Shown here: one piece after another, positions 44,622 through 53,540 of the stretch
How the letters are laid out: each line of letters starts with the position of its first letter
How positions within the stretch are numbered: position 1 is the first letter of the stretch
NCBI RefSeq assembly: GCF_000725385.1
Contig: NZ_CP008884.1
Location: 1,240,001 to 1,304,000, forward strand
Direction: 5' to 3'
DNA length: 64,000 nt
Origin: Dyella japonica A8
Lineage (GTDB): Bacteria > Pseudomonadota > Gammaproteobacteria > Xanthomonadales > Rhodanobacteraceae
The notes under the pieces: model-generated
Databases searched by the model: none
The model's input: only the letters and a program-made list of their open reading frames with translations
What the model was told of the DNA's origin: nothing
Translations under genes and position numbers: made by a program

Positions 44622-45239
44622 TCAATCCGCGAGCATAGCCAGCGCCACCGGCACGGCCGCCTCCGTCCACAACGCGTACTGCGCCGCCGACGGATGCAGC
44701 CCGTCGTCAGCCAGCAGCGCCGGGTGCTGGCGCGAGATGGCGGTGATGTCCACGAAACGCGCGCCGCTGGCTTCGGCCTCTTCACTGGCAATGGCGTTAT
44801 AGACGTCCAGTTCTTCAGCGATGCGCAGCACGTCGCGCCCGCTGCCATGCGCGAATGGGGTAACGCCCCAGTCGGGAATCGACAGCACCAGCACGCGGTT
44901 AGCGCGCTGCCTGGCCAGGGCGATGGCGCGGTCGAGCATGCGGCGGAACTCGTCGCGATAGTCGTCGGCGCTGCGCCCGCGGTACTGGTTGTTCACGCCG
45001 ATCAGCAGGCTGACCAGGTCGTACGGCGGGGTGAGCGTGGCGGCGTCCATCGCGGCGGACAACTCGTCGGTGGTCCAGCCGGTGGTGGCGATGATGGTGG
45101 GGTCGTCCAGCGCCACGCCTTCCCGGCGCAGGCGCACGGCGAGCTGCACCGGCCAGCGACCCGCCTCCGGCACGCCTTCGCCGATGGAATAGGAGTCGCC
45201 CAGGGCCAGGTAACGCATCGGGGCCGGTTCCATGGCCAT
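44622..45239 (-). CDS. SGNH/GDSL-type hydrolase
   Basis: About 198-205 residues (ATG 45239 or 45218). SGNH blocks in order: LALGDSYSIGEG (Ser nucleophile in G-D-S-Y), T-T-G-W-T-T-D-E-L-S block II region, LLIGVNNQYRG (block III with Asn) and DDGLHPSAAQY (block V, D-x-x-H). No signal peptide, so cytosolic. The family contains esterases, lipases and acyl-hydrolases and the substrate is unknown. It starts about 6 nt after the aminotransferase stop, so the two are co-transcribed, probably co-translated. Confidence 0.9.
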   Translation of the reverse strand: MAMEPAPMRYLALGDSYSIGEGVPEAGRWPVQLAVRLRREGVALDDPTIIATTGWTTDELSAAMDAATLTPPYDLVSLLIGVNNQYRGRSADDYRDEFRRMLDRAIALARQRANRVLVLSIPDWGVTPFAHGSGRDVLRIAEELDVYNAIASEEAEASGARFVDITAISRQHPALLADDGLHPSAAQYALWTEAAVPVALAMLAD

Positions 45240-45245
45240 CGTCCG

Positions 45246-46490
45246 TCAGGCGACCGCGGCCGCGCGCGGTTTTTGCGTCTTGGCCATGCCGGCGAGCACC
45301 CGTTCGATGCGCACGAATACCTCGCGCAACTGTTCCGGCTGGGGCAGCAGGGTCAGGCGCAGGTGGCGGCTGTGCGGCACGTTGAAGCTGCTGCCGGGCA
45401 CCACCAGCACCGATTCCTCTTCCAGCAGGCGCAGCGCGAAGGCGTTGTCGTCGAAGTCGGCCAGACGGTCGGCGCGCACGCGCGGGAAGGCATACAGCGC
45501 GCCGGCCGGCGACACCAGGTCCAGGAACTGGCTGGAGGCCACGCCTTCCAGCACGGCGCGCCGGGCTTCGTGCAGGCGGCCGCCCGGCGCGGTGAGCGCG
45601 TTGATGGTCGGTGCGGTTTCCAGCGCGGGGCGCACGGCCCACTGCGCGGTGACGTTGGCGCACAGGCGCAGGGCGGCAAGCAGCTGCAGGGCGTCGCGGT
45701 ATTCGGTAGTGCGCGAGGGATCGCCCGACAGGCTCATCCAGCCCACGCGGTAACCGCAGGCGCGATGCACCTTGCTGAGGCCGCCGAAACTGACGCAGGG
45801 CACCTCGCCGGCTACGGCGGCCAGGGGGTGGAAGGTGGTGCCGTCGTAGAGGATCTCGTCGTAGATCTCATCGCTGAGCAGCAGCAGGCGATGGCGCGCG
45901 GCGATGTCGACGATGCGCGCCAGCAGCTCGCGCGGATACACCGCGCCGGTCGGGTTGTTCGGGTTGATCAGCACGATGGCGCGGGTGCGCGGCGTGACCA
46001 GCGATTCGATTTCCTCGGGGTCCGGCAGGTGGCCGTTCTCCGCCAGGCAGCGGTAGTAGCGCGGCTTGCCGTCATTGAGGATGGTGGCCGCGCTCCACAG
46101 CGGGTAGTCCGGGCTGGGCAGCAGCACCTCGTCGCCCGGCTGCAGCAGGGCGCGCAGGCTCAGGTCGATCAGTTCGCTGACGCCGTTGCCGACGAAGACG
46201 CGCTCCACGTCCACGCCGTGCGCGCCGCGATGGCGCTGCTGGGCGGCAATGGCTTCGCGGGCCTCTTCCAGGCCCTGTTCGTGGCCATAGGCCTCGCTGT
46301 CGTGAAGGTGACGGGCGATGGCCTCGCGCAGATGGGCCGGGGTCTCGAAGCCGTAGCGGCCGGGGTTGCCGATGTTGAGCTTGATGATCGGCAGGCCGGC
46401 AGCCTCCAGCTCACGGGATCGCCGGGTCAGGGCGCCACGGATTTCATAGCGCACGTCCGCCAGGTGCGCACTGGGTTTGATCGAGGCCAA
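45246..46490 (-). CDS. alaA: Alanine-type aminotransferase (AlaA-like, fold I)
   Basis: 414 residues. Pyridoxal-phosphate fold-type I: LNIGNPGRYGFETP at the N-terminus, NGVSELIDLSLRALLQPGDEVLLPSPDYPLW (cofactor ring stacking), LINPNNPTGAVYP (conserved Asn), LLLSDEIYDEI (Asp) and SFGGLSKVHRACGYRVGW with the Schiff-base Lys and downstream Arg. AlaA makes alanine from pyruvate and glutamate. Close relatives use other amino acids, so substrate is inferred. It diverges from rsgA and leads into the SGNH hydrolase. Confidence 0.87.
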   Translation of the reverse strand: MASIKPSAHLADVRYEIRGALTRRSRELEAAGLPIIKLNIGNPGRYGFETPAHLREAIARHLHDSEAYGHEQGLEEAREAIAAQQRHRGAHGVDVERVFVGNGVSELIDLSLRALLQPGDEVLLPSPDYPLWSAATILNDGKPRYYRCLAENGHLPDPEEIESLVTPRTRAIVLINPNNPTGAVYPRELLARIVDIAARHRLLLLSDEIYDEILYDGTTFHPLAAVAGEVPCVSFGGLSKVHRACGYRVGWMSLSGDPSRTTEYRDALQLLAALRLCANVTAQWAVRPALETAPTINALTAPGGRLHEARRAVLEGVASSQFLDLVSPAGALYAFPRVRADRLADFDDNAFALRLLEEESVLVVPGSSFNVPHSRHLRLTLLPQPEQLREVFVRIERVLAGMAKTQKPRAAAVA

Positions 46491-46591
46491 CGCAAGCGTC
46501 CTTCGTCTTGGTGTTGTTGCGGCGCAAGAATTTCGCCGTCAGCCCGATCCTAGCAGCGTAACGGCGGGTGGTGGGAGGCAAAAAGCACCGT

Positions 46592-46621
46592 TTGTCGGGC
46601 ATTTTCCGGGCAAGGCATAAT
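46592..46621 (+). promoter_or_regulatory. Probable rsgA promoter giving a very short or no leader
   Basis: TTGTCG at 46592-46597, 18-nt spacer, CATAAT at 46616-46621. The expected transcription start (about 46628) is at the ATG 46630. No ribosome site precedes the gene, which fits leaderless translation. Confidence 0.6.
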
Positions 46622-46629
46622 GAGTGCCC

Positions 46630-47685
46630 ATGATGGCCCCCGAAATCATCGAGCGACTGCGCCGCATCGGCTGGCGTGGCGACACCTTGCCCACCGACGG
46701 CCTGCAACTGGCCCGTGTGGTGGCCCAGCATCGCGCCGGCTATGAACTGCACGACGGCGAGCACCTGTTCGGCGCGCAGCCGGCGGGGCATTTCCTCAAG
46801 CGCAGCCTGGATCCGGCCGAACGGCCCGCGGTGGGCGACTTCGTGGAGATCGAGCCGGGCAAGCCGCCACACATCGTCAAGGTACAGCCGCGCCGCACGG
46901 TGCTGTCGCGCGCCGCGGCCGGTGAACGCTACGAGCGGCAGATCATCGCCACCAACATCGACTACGTGCTGGTGCTGACGGGGCTGGACGGCGACTTCAA
47001 CCCGGCCCGCATCGAGCGCTACCTGTCGCTCACCGAGGGTTCCGGCGCCCAGCCGGTGGTGCTGCTCAGCAAGCTCGATACCCGCGAGGACGCCGCCGAG
47101 CTGCTGGCGGCGCTGCGCGCACGGCTGCCGCAGGGCACGCCGATCCACGCCGTCAACGGCAAGGATCCGGCCAGCGTGGCGGTCTTGCTGCCCTATCTGC
47201 AGCCCGGTGACAGCGCCGTGCTGGTGGGTTCGTCCGGCGCCGGCAAATCCACGCTGACCAATACGCTGCTGGGCACCGAGCGGATGGCCACCGGCGCCGT
47301 GCGCGGCCATGACAGTCGCGGCCGCCACACCACCACCTATCGGGCGCTGCTGCAGCTGCCCAGTGGCGGCTGCCTGATCGACACGCCCGGCATGCGCGAA
47401 CTCAAGTTGACCGGTGAGGAGAACCTGGACCTGTTCGCCGATATCGACGAACTGGCCGAGCGCTGCCGCTTCGCCGACTGCGGCCACGGCAGCGAACCGG
47501 GCTGCGCGGTGCAGGCGGCGCTGGACAGCGGCGACCTGTCGGCCGAGCGCTGGCGCAACTACCTGAAATTGCGGGACGAACGCGAGGAGCAGGCGACCAC
47601 GCTGGAGGCCAAGCTGCGCCGCCAGCGTGGCGGGCGGCCGGCGGCCAAGCCCCATGGCAACCGACACCCGCGCGAGCGGGAATAG
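46630..47685 (+). CDS. rsgA: Ribosome small-subunit-dependent GTPase A
   Basis: 351 residues from ATG 46630 (a second ATG follows at 46633 and a GTG precedes at 46624). An N-terminal OB-fold is followed by a circularly permuted GTPase: G4 LLSKLD comes before G1 GSSGAGKST, then H-D-S-R-G-R-H-T-T as G2 and DTPGMREL as G3. The C-terminal zinc knuckle is C-R-F-A-D-C-G-H with a later G-C. RsgA acts in late 30S maturation. The gene is divergent from alaA and has an apparent leaderless promoter. Confidence 0.94.
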   Translation: MMAPEIIERLRRIGWRGDTLPTDGLQLARVVAQHRAGYELHDGEHLFGAQPAGHFLKRSLDPAERPAVGDFVEIEPGKPPHIVKVQPRRTVLSRAAAGERYERQIIATNIDYVLVLTGLDGDFNPARIERYLSLTEGSGAQPVVLLSKLDTREDAAELLAALRARLPQGTPIHAVNGKDPASVAVLLPYLQPGDSAVLVGSSGAGKSTLTNTLLGTERMATGAVRGHDSRGRHTTTYRALLQLPSGGCLIDTPGMRELKLTGEENLDLFADIDELAERCRFADCGHGSEPGCAVQAALDSGDLSAERWRNYLKLRDEREEQATTLEAKLRRQRGGRPAAKPHGNRHPRERE

Positions 47686-47758
47686 TTGAACGCCGCGGTG
47701 TTGCTGCCTTCCGGCCGGAAAGCACTAGTATCGGGGCATGGTGGTTCGGGGAGCGGGC

Positions 47759-48241
47759 ATGCAGCGGCTGTCGTCGCGTTCGACGTTTTTCTACAAACGG
47801 ATCTTTCCTTTGTTCTTGCTCGGCCTGGTCGGCATCGGCGTGGCCGTGGCCTGGGTTGTATCCAGCGCCGCGGGAAAGCGCCCCGAAGCCTGGCTATCGG
47901 TGCTTCCCGCGTTGTTCATGGCGGTCGTCGGCTGGGTGATCTACAAGACCATCATTGCCGACCTGGTCGATGAGGTGTGGCTGGCGGGCGACCACCTGCT
48001 GGTCAGGAATCGTGATGATCAGGTAAGCGTCGCGCTCGACAACGTGATGAACGTAAATGTCACCTCGCTGACCAATCCACCACGTATTTCCCTGACGCTA
48101 CGCACCGAATCGTCCCGCCTGGGCAAGACGGTCACCTTCGTGCCGGATGGTCCCCGCGGACTGTTTGGGGCGTTCAAGGCCAATCCCGTCGCCACGCAGC
48201 TGATCGAGTGCGTGGACGAGGCGCGCCGGAGGAAGGCATGA
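47759..48241 (+). CDS. Membrane protein with two transmembrane helices, function unknown
   Basis: Start at ATG 47759 (GGGGAG upstream, 160 residues). An earlier ATG at 47738 has no site. Two membrane helices (FPLFLLGLVGIGVAVAWVV and LSVLPALFMAVVGWVIYKTII) are followed by a soluble C-terminal domain of about 100 residues with beta-rich pattern VWLAGDHLLVRNRDDQVSVAL, resembling small PH-like domains of bacterial membrane proteins. Its stop overlaps the ATG of the QEGLA gene by 4 nt, so the two are coupled. I do not know a function. Membrane anchoring of, or signalling with, its partner is inference. Confidence 0.8.
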   Translation: MQRLSSRSTFFYKRIFPLFLLGLVGIGVAVAWVVSSAAGKRPEAWLSVLPALFMAVVGWVIYKTIIADLVDEVWLAGDHLLVRNRDDQVSVALDNVMNVNVTSLTNPPRISLTLRTESSRLGKTVTFVPDGPRGLFGAFKANPVATQLIECVDEARRRKA

Positions 48242-49512
48242 GCGTCGACGCCACCCGTTTCAGCCCCGAGCTGCAACGCTACGCCGACCTCGACCAGCGC
48301 CTGCTGGCGGCGGTGAAGGGCATCCGCATCCTGCCCACGGTGGCGTGGCCGGCCTCGCTGGAAGACCGCATGATCGCGGCCTACGCGAAAGGCCAGTTCA
48401 CGCTGCCGGAAGTGCAGTACCACGTGCCCGACCTTTCCGCCGAACGCGCCGAGCTTGCCGCCATCGAGCGCGAGGCTGGCTACGACGATCCGCTGGGCGA
48501 ATACCTGTGCCGCACCGCCGAGTCGTGGCGCATCGCCGCCGAAATGCTCGAGGCCGTGGGCACCGACCAGGTCACCGCGCCATCCATCGTGTTGTACGGC
48601 CGCCCCGGCGACAAGATCCCCGGCAGCGATCGCAGCAATCTGGACGCGGCGCGCTACTTCGTCGAGCTGTCGGACGAACTGGGCTCGGACCTGATCGCCG
48701 ACGACGTCAACGTGGCGATTTCCGCCGAAGCACTGCGTGCGGACCTGAGCAAGACGCTGGACGACTTCTTCGGCGAGCCGATGATTTCGGTGGAGGTGGA
48801 TCCAGAACTCACCGCCAAGGCGGCGGCCGGCGCCACGCGCATCCGCCTGCGTGGCGGCACACGCTTCACCGATTACGACCGCCACCAGTTGCTGGCGCAC
48901 GAGGCGCTGGTCCATTCGCTGACCGCGTTGAACGGACGTGCCCAACCCCTGCTTGCCTCGTTCGCCCGCACCTCGCCGCGCGTCACTGCCACGCAGGAAG
49001 GGCTGGCGGTGTTCGCCGAGCTGATGTCCGGCGCCATCGACATCTCGCGCCTCAAGCGCATCAGCCTGCGCATCCTGGCGATCGACATGGCGCTGGGCGG
49101 TGCGGATTTCGTCGAGGTCTACAAGTTCTTCAGCGACTGCGGGCAAAACCCGGCCGACAGCTTCCACTCCGCACAGCGCGTGTTCCGTGGCGTGCCGCTT
49201 ACCGGTGGCGCGGCGTTCGCCAAGGACAATGTGTACCTGTCGGGCCTGCTCACCGTGCACACCTTCTTCCGCTGGGCGCTCAAGCAGCGGCGCATGGACA
49301 TGTTGCGGAATCTTTTCGCCGGCAAGCTGGCGCTGCACGATGTCATCAGCCTGCAACCGTATTTCGAATCCGGTGTCATTGCCGCGCCGCGCTGGCTGCC
49401 GCCGTGGATGCAGCACGCTCACGGACTGGCCGGCAAACTGGCCTTCTCCTTGTTCGTCAATCGCATACACATGGGCAAGGTGCAGGCGGAGACGTTGTCG
49501 CTGAGCCTTTGA
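48238..49512 (+). CDS. QEGLA-motif protein (DUF1704), MATCAP-like metallopeptidase family
   Basis: Start at ATG 48238 gives 424 residues. The zinc-peptidase signature is H-E-A-L-V-H at 221-226, followed by the family-naming T-Q-E-G-L-A at 252-256, whose Glu would be the third zinc ligand or catalytic residue. HExxxH plus this Glu is the layout of eukaryotic MATCAP tyrosine carboxypeptidases, which are DUF1704 members. In bacteria the family is called flavohemoglobin expression-modulating, a label with little support. No signal peptide. It is coupled to a membrane protein upstream by a 4-nt overlap. Substrate unknown. Confidence 0.88.
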   Translation: MSVDATRFSPELQRYADLDQRLLAAVKGIRILPTVAWPASLEDRMIAAYAKGQFTLPEVQYHVPDLSAERAELAAIEREAGYDDPLGEYLCRTAESWRIAAEMLEAVGTDQVTAPSIVLYGRPGDKIPGSDRSNLDAARYFVELSDELGSDLIADDVNVAISAEALRADLSKTLDDFFGEPMISVEVDPELTAKAAAGATRIRLRGGTRFTDYDRHQLLAHEALVHSLTALNGRAQPLLASFARTSPRVTATQEGLAVFAELMSGAIDISRLKRISLRILAIDMALGGADFVEVYKFFSDCGQNPADSFHSAQRVFRGVPLTGGAAFAKDNVYLSGLLTVHTFFRWALKQRRMDMLRNLFAGKLALHDVISLQPYFESGVIAAPRWLPPWMQHAHGLAGKLAFSLFVNRIHMGKVQAETLSLSL

Positions 49513-49522
49513 CCCGCTTTTT

Positions 49523-49600
49523 GTAGGAGCGCACTTGTGCGCGACAGGCCCGCGGTGGGGTAGTTCGATACTCTGCGGTCGCGCACAAGTACGCTCCTAC
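49523..49600. repeat. REP pair C (GTAG variant)
   Basis: A 23-nt unit at 49523-49545 (GTAG, stem GCGCAC-TT-GTGCGC, GAC) has an inverse copy at 49578-49600 with one change. It shares the design of pairs A, B and D but with GTAG instead of GTGG. It lies between the QEGLA gene and maeB. Confidence 0.85.
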
Positions 49601-49750
49601 CGTTGATATTCGGCTTTGCATACCAGTTGTGTGAACCACCGCGTCACCATGCTGCAGCGCACGGTCGGGAGAGGGGTGTCACCGGTGATACCATTGCCTG
49701 ATACCGCTGTCGCGGCCCCGATTCCCCATCACATCCGATCCCTCATTCCC

Positions 49751-52042
49751 ATGGCCCTTCCCGAAGAACTGCGCCTCGCCGCTCTCGAGTACCACCGCCT
49801 TCCGCACCCCGGCAAGATCAAAGTCACCGCGACCAAGCCCATGGTCACGCAGCGTGACCTGGCGCTGGCGTACTCGCCCGGCGTGGCTTACGCCTGCGAG
49901 GCCATCGTCGAGGATCCGAACGCCGCCAGCGAGATGACGGCGCGCGGCAACCTTGTCGCGGTCATCACCAACGGCACCGCCGTACTCGGCCTGGGCGACA
50001 TCGGCCCGCTCGCCGGCAAGCCGGTGATGGAAGGCAAGGGCGTGCTGTTCCAGAAGTTCGCCGGCATCGACGTGTTCGACATCGAGATCAACGAGCGCGA
50101 CCCGGACAAGCTGGTCGACATCATTGCCTCGCTCGAGCCGACCTTCGGCGGCATCAACCTCGAGGACATCAAGGCGCCGGAGTGCTTCATCGTCGAGCGC
50201 AAGCTGCGCGAGCGCATGAAGATCCCCGTGTTCCACGACGACCAGCACGGCACCGCGATCATCGTGGGCGCGGCCATCGTCAACGCGCTCGAAGTGGTCG
50301 GCAAGAAGATCGGCGAGGTGAAGCTCGCCACCACGGGTGTGGGCGCGGCGGGCATCGCCTGCCTGGACATGCTGGTGGCGCTGGGCCTGAAGCCGGAGAA
50401 CATCCTCGCGTACGACCGCGAAGGCGTGCTCTACAACGGCCGCGACCACATGGATCCGGACAAGCGCCGCTACGCGCGCGATACCGACAAGCGCACGCTG
50501 GCGGAGATCGTCGCGGGCGCGGACGTGTTCCTGGGCCTGTCCGCCGGCGGCATCCTCAAGCCGGAGATGGTCGCCACCATGGCCGACAAGCCGGTGATCC
50601 TGGCGCTGGCCAACCCCAATCCCGAGATCTCGCCGGAAGACGCCAAGAAGGTGCGCCCGGACTGCATCATCGCCACCGGCCGTTCGGACTACCCGAACCA
50701 GGTCAACAACGCGCTGTGCTTCCCGTACATCTTCCGCGGCGCGCTGGACGTGGGCGCCACCGGCATCAACGAGGCGATGAAGACCGCCTGCGTGCGCGCC
50801 ATCGCCGAACTGGCCCGCATGGAAGCCGGTGACCTGGCCAGTGCCTACGGCGGCGATATCCCGACCTTCGGTCCGGATTACCTGATCCCGCGTCCGTTCG
50901 ATCCGCGCCTGCTGGTAATGCTGGCGCCCGCCGTCGCGCAGGCCGCGATGGACTCGGGCGTGGCCGCGCGTCCCATCGTGGACATGGAGGCGTACAAGGA
51001 AAAGCTCGGCCAGTTCATCTATCGCACGGGCCTCTTGATGAAGCCGGTGTACGAGCGCGCGCGCGCCGACCGCAAGCGCGTGGTCTACGCCGAAGGCGAG
51101 GAAGAGACCGTGCTGCGCGCCGTGCAGACGGTGATCGACGAGCGCCTGGCGTTCCCGATCCTCATCGGCCGCCCGGAAGTGATCGAGACGCGTATCCAGC
51201 GCCTTGGCCTGCGCATGCGCGAAGGCGTGGATTACGAGATCACCAACATCAACGACGATCCGCGCTTCAACGAGTACTGGCAGCAGTACCACGCGCTCAC
51301 CGAGCGTCGTGGCGTGACGCCCGCGGCCGCGAAGAACCTGATGCGCTCGCGGCCCACGCTGATCGCCTCGCTGATGGTCGAGCGCGGCGAAGCCGACGCG
51401 ATGATCTGCGGCCTGGTGGGTCGCTTCCACAAAAAGCTGGGCTACATGCGCAGCGTGTTCGGCCTTGACCCGGGCGTGTCGTGCACCTCGGCCATGACCG
51501 GCGTGATCAACGACCAGGGCGCGTGGTTCTTCCTCGATACGCATGTGCAGTGCGACCCCACTGCCGAGCAGATCGCCGAAGCCACGCTGCAGGCCAGCTA
51601 TCGCCTGAAGCTGTTCGGCATCGAGCCGAAGATCGCGCTGCTCTCGCACTCCAACTACGGCAGCCATGACAACCCGAGCGCGGCGAAGATGCGCAAGGTG
51701 CGCGAGATCCTCCTGCAGCGCGGTCCCAAGCTCGACATGGACGGCGAAATGCAGGCCGACACCGCGTGGGACGAAGCGCTGCGCCTGCGCATGTTCCCCA
51801 ACACCACGCTCACCGGTCGCGCCAACCTGTTCGTGATGCCGAACCTCGACGCCGCCAACATCACCTACAACATCGTGCGGGTGATGACCGACGGCGTGGC
51901 CATTGGCCCGATCCTGATGGGTATCAACAAGCCGGCACACATCCTGACGCCGGCGGCGACGCCGCGTCGCGTGGTGAACATGACCGCGATTGCCGCGGTG
52001 GATGCGCAGATTCGCCAGGCGCAGGGTGAGCGGCGCAGCTGA
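49751..52042 (+). CDS. maeB: NADP-dependent malic enzyme with C-terminal phosphotransacetylase-like domain (MaeB)
   Basis: ATG 49751 gives 763 residues. The N-terminal 430 residues are the malic enzyme: [43 protein letters not shown] and [12 protein letters not shown] (NADP Rossmann). Residues about 440-760 form the Pta-like domain of MaeB-type enzymes, which in known members binds acetyl-CoA as regulator rather than catalysing. It decarboxylates malate to pyruvate, supplying NADPH. REP pair C lies upstream and a strong terminator follows. Confidence 0.94.
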   Translation: MALPEELRLAALEYHRLPHPGKIKVTATKPMVTQRDLALAYSPGVAYACEAIVEDPNAASEMTARGNLVAVITNGTAVLGLGDIGPLAGKPVMEGKGVLFQKFAGIDVFDIEINERDPDKLVDIIASLEPTFGGINLEDIKAPECFIVERKLRERMKIPVFHDDQHGTAIIVGAAIVNALEVVGKKIGEVKLATTGVGAAGIACLDMLVALGLKPENILAYDREGVLYNGRDHMDPDKRRYARDTDKRTLAEIVAGADVFLGLSAGGILKPEMVATMADKPVILALANPNPEISPEDAKKVRPDCIIATGRSDYPNQVNNALCFPYIFRGALDVGATGINEAMKTACVRAIAELARMEAGDLASAYGGDIPTFGPDYLIPRPFDPRLLVMLAPAVAQAAMDSGVAARPIVDMEAYKEKLGQFIYRTGLLMKPVYERARADRKRVVYAEGEEETVLRAVQTVIDERLAFPILIGRPEVIETRIQRLGLRMREGVDYEITNINDDPRFNEYWQQYHALTERRGVTPAAAKNLMRSRPTLIASLMVERGEADAMICGLVGRFHKKLGYMRSVFGLDPGVSCTSAMTGVINDQGAWFFLDTHVQCDPTAEQIAEATLQASYRLKLFGIEPKIALLSHSNYGSHDNPSAAKMRKVREILLQRGPKLDMDGEMQADTAWDEALRLRMFPNTTLTGRANLFVMPNLDAANITYNIVRVMTDGVAIGPILMGINKPAHILTPAATPRRVVNMTAIAAVDAQIRQAQGERRS

Positions 52043-52070
52043 GGGTAGGTGGGTTTAATTGTTTGGCGAG

Positions 52071-52100
52071 AACGGGACCTTGAGGGTCCCGTTTTTGTTT
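52071..52100 (+). terminator. Rho-independent terminator after maeB
   Basis: AACGGGACC at 52071-52079 pairs with GGTCCCGTT at 52085-52093 over a 5-nt loop, followed by TTTGTTTT. Confidence 0.95.
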
Positions 52101-52154
52101 TGGTGGTTGGATGGTTGAGGGAGCTGTTCACTGTTCGATAGGGCGTTTTTTTCG

Positions 52155-53229
52155 CCCTCTCCCCTTCGGGGAGAGGGCTGGGGTGAGGGGCGGGTGTTCG
52201 CCTCACCGTTTCCTTCTTTAGCCGTCACCCCTGCGAAGGCAGGGGGCCGGTGACTTTGCGCTCGGTTATCGCGCGGAGGGCATTGGCTATCGACTCCCTC
52301 AAGCGCTTCCGCGATCGGGCCGCTTACGCAGCGGGCGTTTCGACCTTCTGCCGAAGGCCGAGTCACTTTTCTTTTGCTGGCCCAAAAGAAAAGTAACCCA
52401 AAGAAAATGGCCTTCAGAGCTCCGGTAGCGTCGTGTTGAATACGAGCCTTGAAGGCTTCGGTACTCGGCACTGATCGATCCATCCGACAGGCGATACGGC
52501 TACGCCGCAAGGCGCCGATGCGTTGAGGAGCTCTGCATTCCGTGGGGGAAAAGCCCGAACGGCTGAGGAATCGTGGGGTTCGGCAACCTTCGCCGCTACA
52601 TAGCGGGTACTCCGTAGCGCTTCGCAACGCGCCATCGCGAAGAGGGCTTAAAGCAGTGCATTCGTGGCGAACACGCTATGCGTAGCCCGGATGAAGCGCA
52701 GCGAAAATCCGGGGCGGACTTGCGGAGTCCGCATCTGATCAACACCAACGTGCGCCGTCATCGACCGCACTTTGAGCCACATCGCCTCGTTCTACGACGC
52801 GATGTGCAGCGCAGCTGCACGAGTCGTGCGCTTGGTGCTTTTGGCCTTCGGGCCCCCTTGAGCGGCGGTGAGGGGCGGTCGATCAGGCCCCGCAGGGGTG
52901 CCTGGCATGGATGCCAGGCACTTTTCGTCGGGGCAGGAGCCCCGTCGAAAAGCCCGGCCGACCCTCACGCACTGGCCAGCTCTATCGGCCAGCGCCGCGA
53001 TGGGGGTGCCCTTTCTTTTGGTTACTTTTCTTTGGGCAAGCAAAGAAAAGTGACCCGGCCTCCGGCAGGAGGTCGGAACGCCCGCCGCGTAGGCGGCCAG
53101 GTCGCCGTATCGCGACAACTGAAAACCGTGGCTCTGGATCCCGGCCTACGCCGGGATGACGGCTAAAGCATGAAGCGATGAGGCGAGCACCCGCCCCTCA
53201 CCCCAACCCTCTCCCCGAAGGGGAGAGGG
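52155..53229. repeat. Gene-free 1.1 kb long imperfect inverted repeat element
   Basis: The left arm 52155-52412 and right arm about 53000-53229 are mirror images with mismatches. From outside inward each arm holds a hairpin CCCTCTCCCC-TTCG-GGGGAGAGGG, a GGGTGAGGGGCGGGTG segment, TTTAGCCGTCA with a short dyad, a GGCCGC-TACGC-GCGGGCGTT segment, and a (A)GTCACTTTTCTTTG-type run followed by AAAGAAAAGTAACC. The centre (52413-52999) has no convincing gene. No transposase, integrase or target duplication is visible. Frames inside it do not look like proteins. Confidence 0.75.
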
Positions 53230-53250
53230 AGCAAAAAAGCTCAGCTCAGC

Positions 53251-53298
53251 GCCAACGCCAACGCCAACGCCAACGCCAACGCCAACGCCAACGCCAAC
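53251..53298. repeat. Hexanucleotide tandem repeat (GCCAAC x 8)
   Basis: Eight perfect copies of GCCAAC, plus a partial GC, lie about 130 bp upstream of the aceE promoter and next to the inverted-repeat element. Perfect copies imply recent expansion. Translation on the minus strand would give a Val-Gly repeat, but no gene supports that frame. Confidence 0.95.
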
Positions 53299-53430
53299 GC
53301 TGCCGCGCCCCGGCCCAACGGATCCAAATCGGTTAGTGAGGGATTCCCCCACCCAGTCAGACTCACCCGCTTCCCAACGACATCAAACCCACCAACACCC
53401 TCCATTCGCCCCCGTATTGTCTCGATCCAA

Positions 53431-53459
53431 TTGGCGAAAAACCCCGCCGGAGCTACACT
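53431..53459 (+). promoter_or_regulatory. Probable sigma-70 promoter of aceE
   Basis: TTGGCG at 53431-53436, a 17-nt spacer, and TACACT at 53454-53459. The leader to ATG 53541 would be about 75 nt. The match to consensus is good for a high-GC host. Confidence 0.6.
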
Positions 53460-53540
53460 CGGAGGGTTTCCCGCCTCTCACCCGGAGGCGATCCACCCAT
53501 AGCCGCGCCATGCCCCCGGCGCCGCGGAGAGAAGCTCCCC

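Noticed and set aside
43638..46553. A 971-codon open frame on the plus strand across three genes and two repeats
   Set aside because: It is antisense to the phosphoesterase, SGNH hydrolase and aminotransferase genes, all with clear family motifs. Its composition (Arg/Ala/Gln/His-rich) is that of a high-GC shadow frame.
49679..51940. A 753-codon frame antisense to maeB
   Set aside because: Shadow of maeB, no motif or start signal.
53146..53352. Minus-strand frame coding for a Val-Gly repeat
   Set aside because: It is only the translation of the GCCAAC tandem repeat and adjoining repeat element, with no support as a protein.
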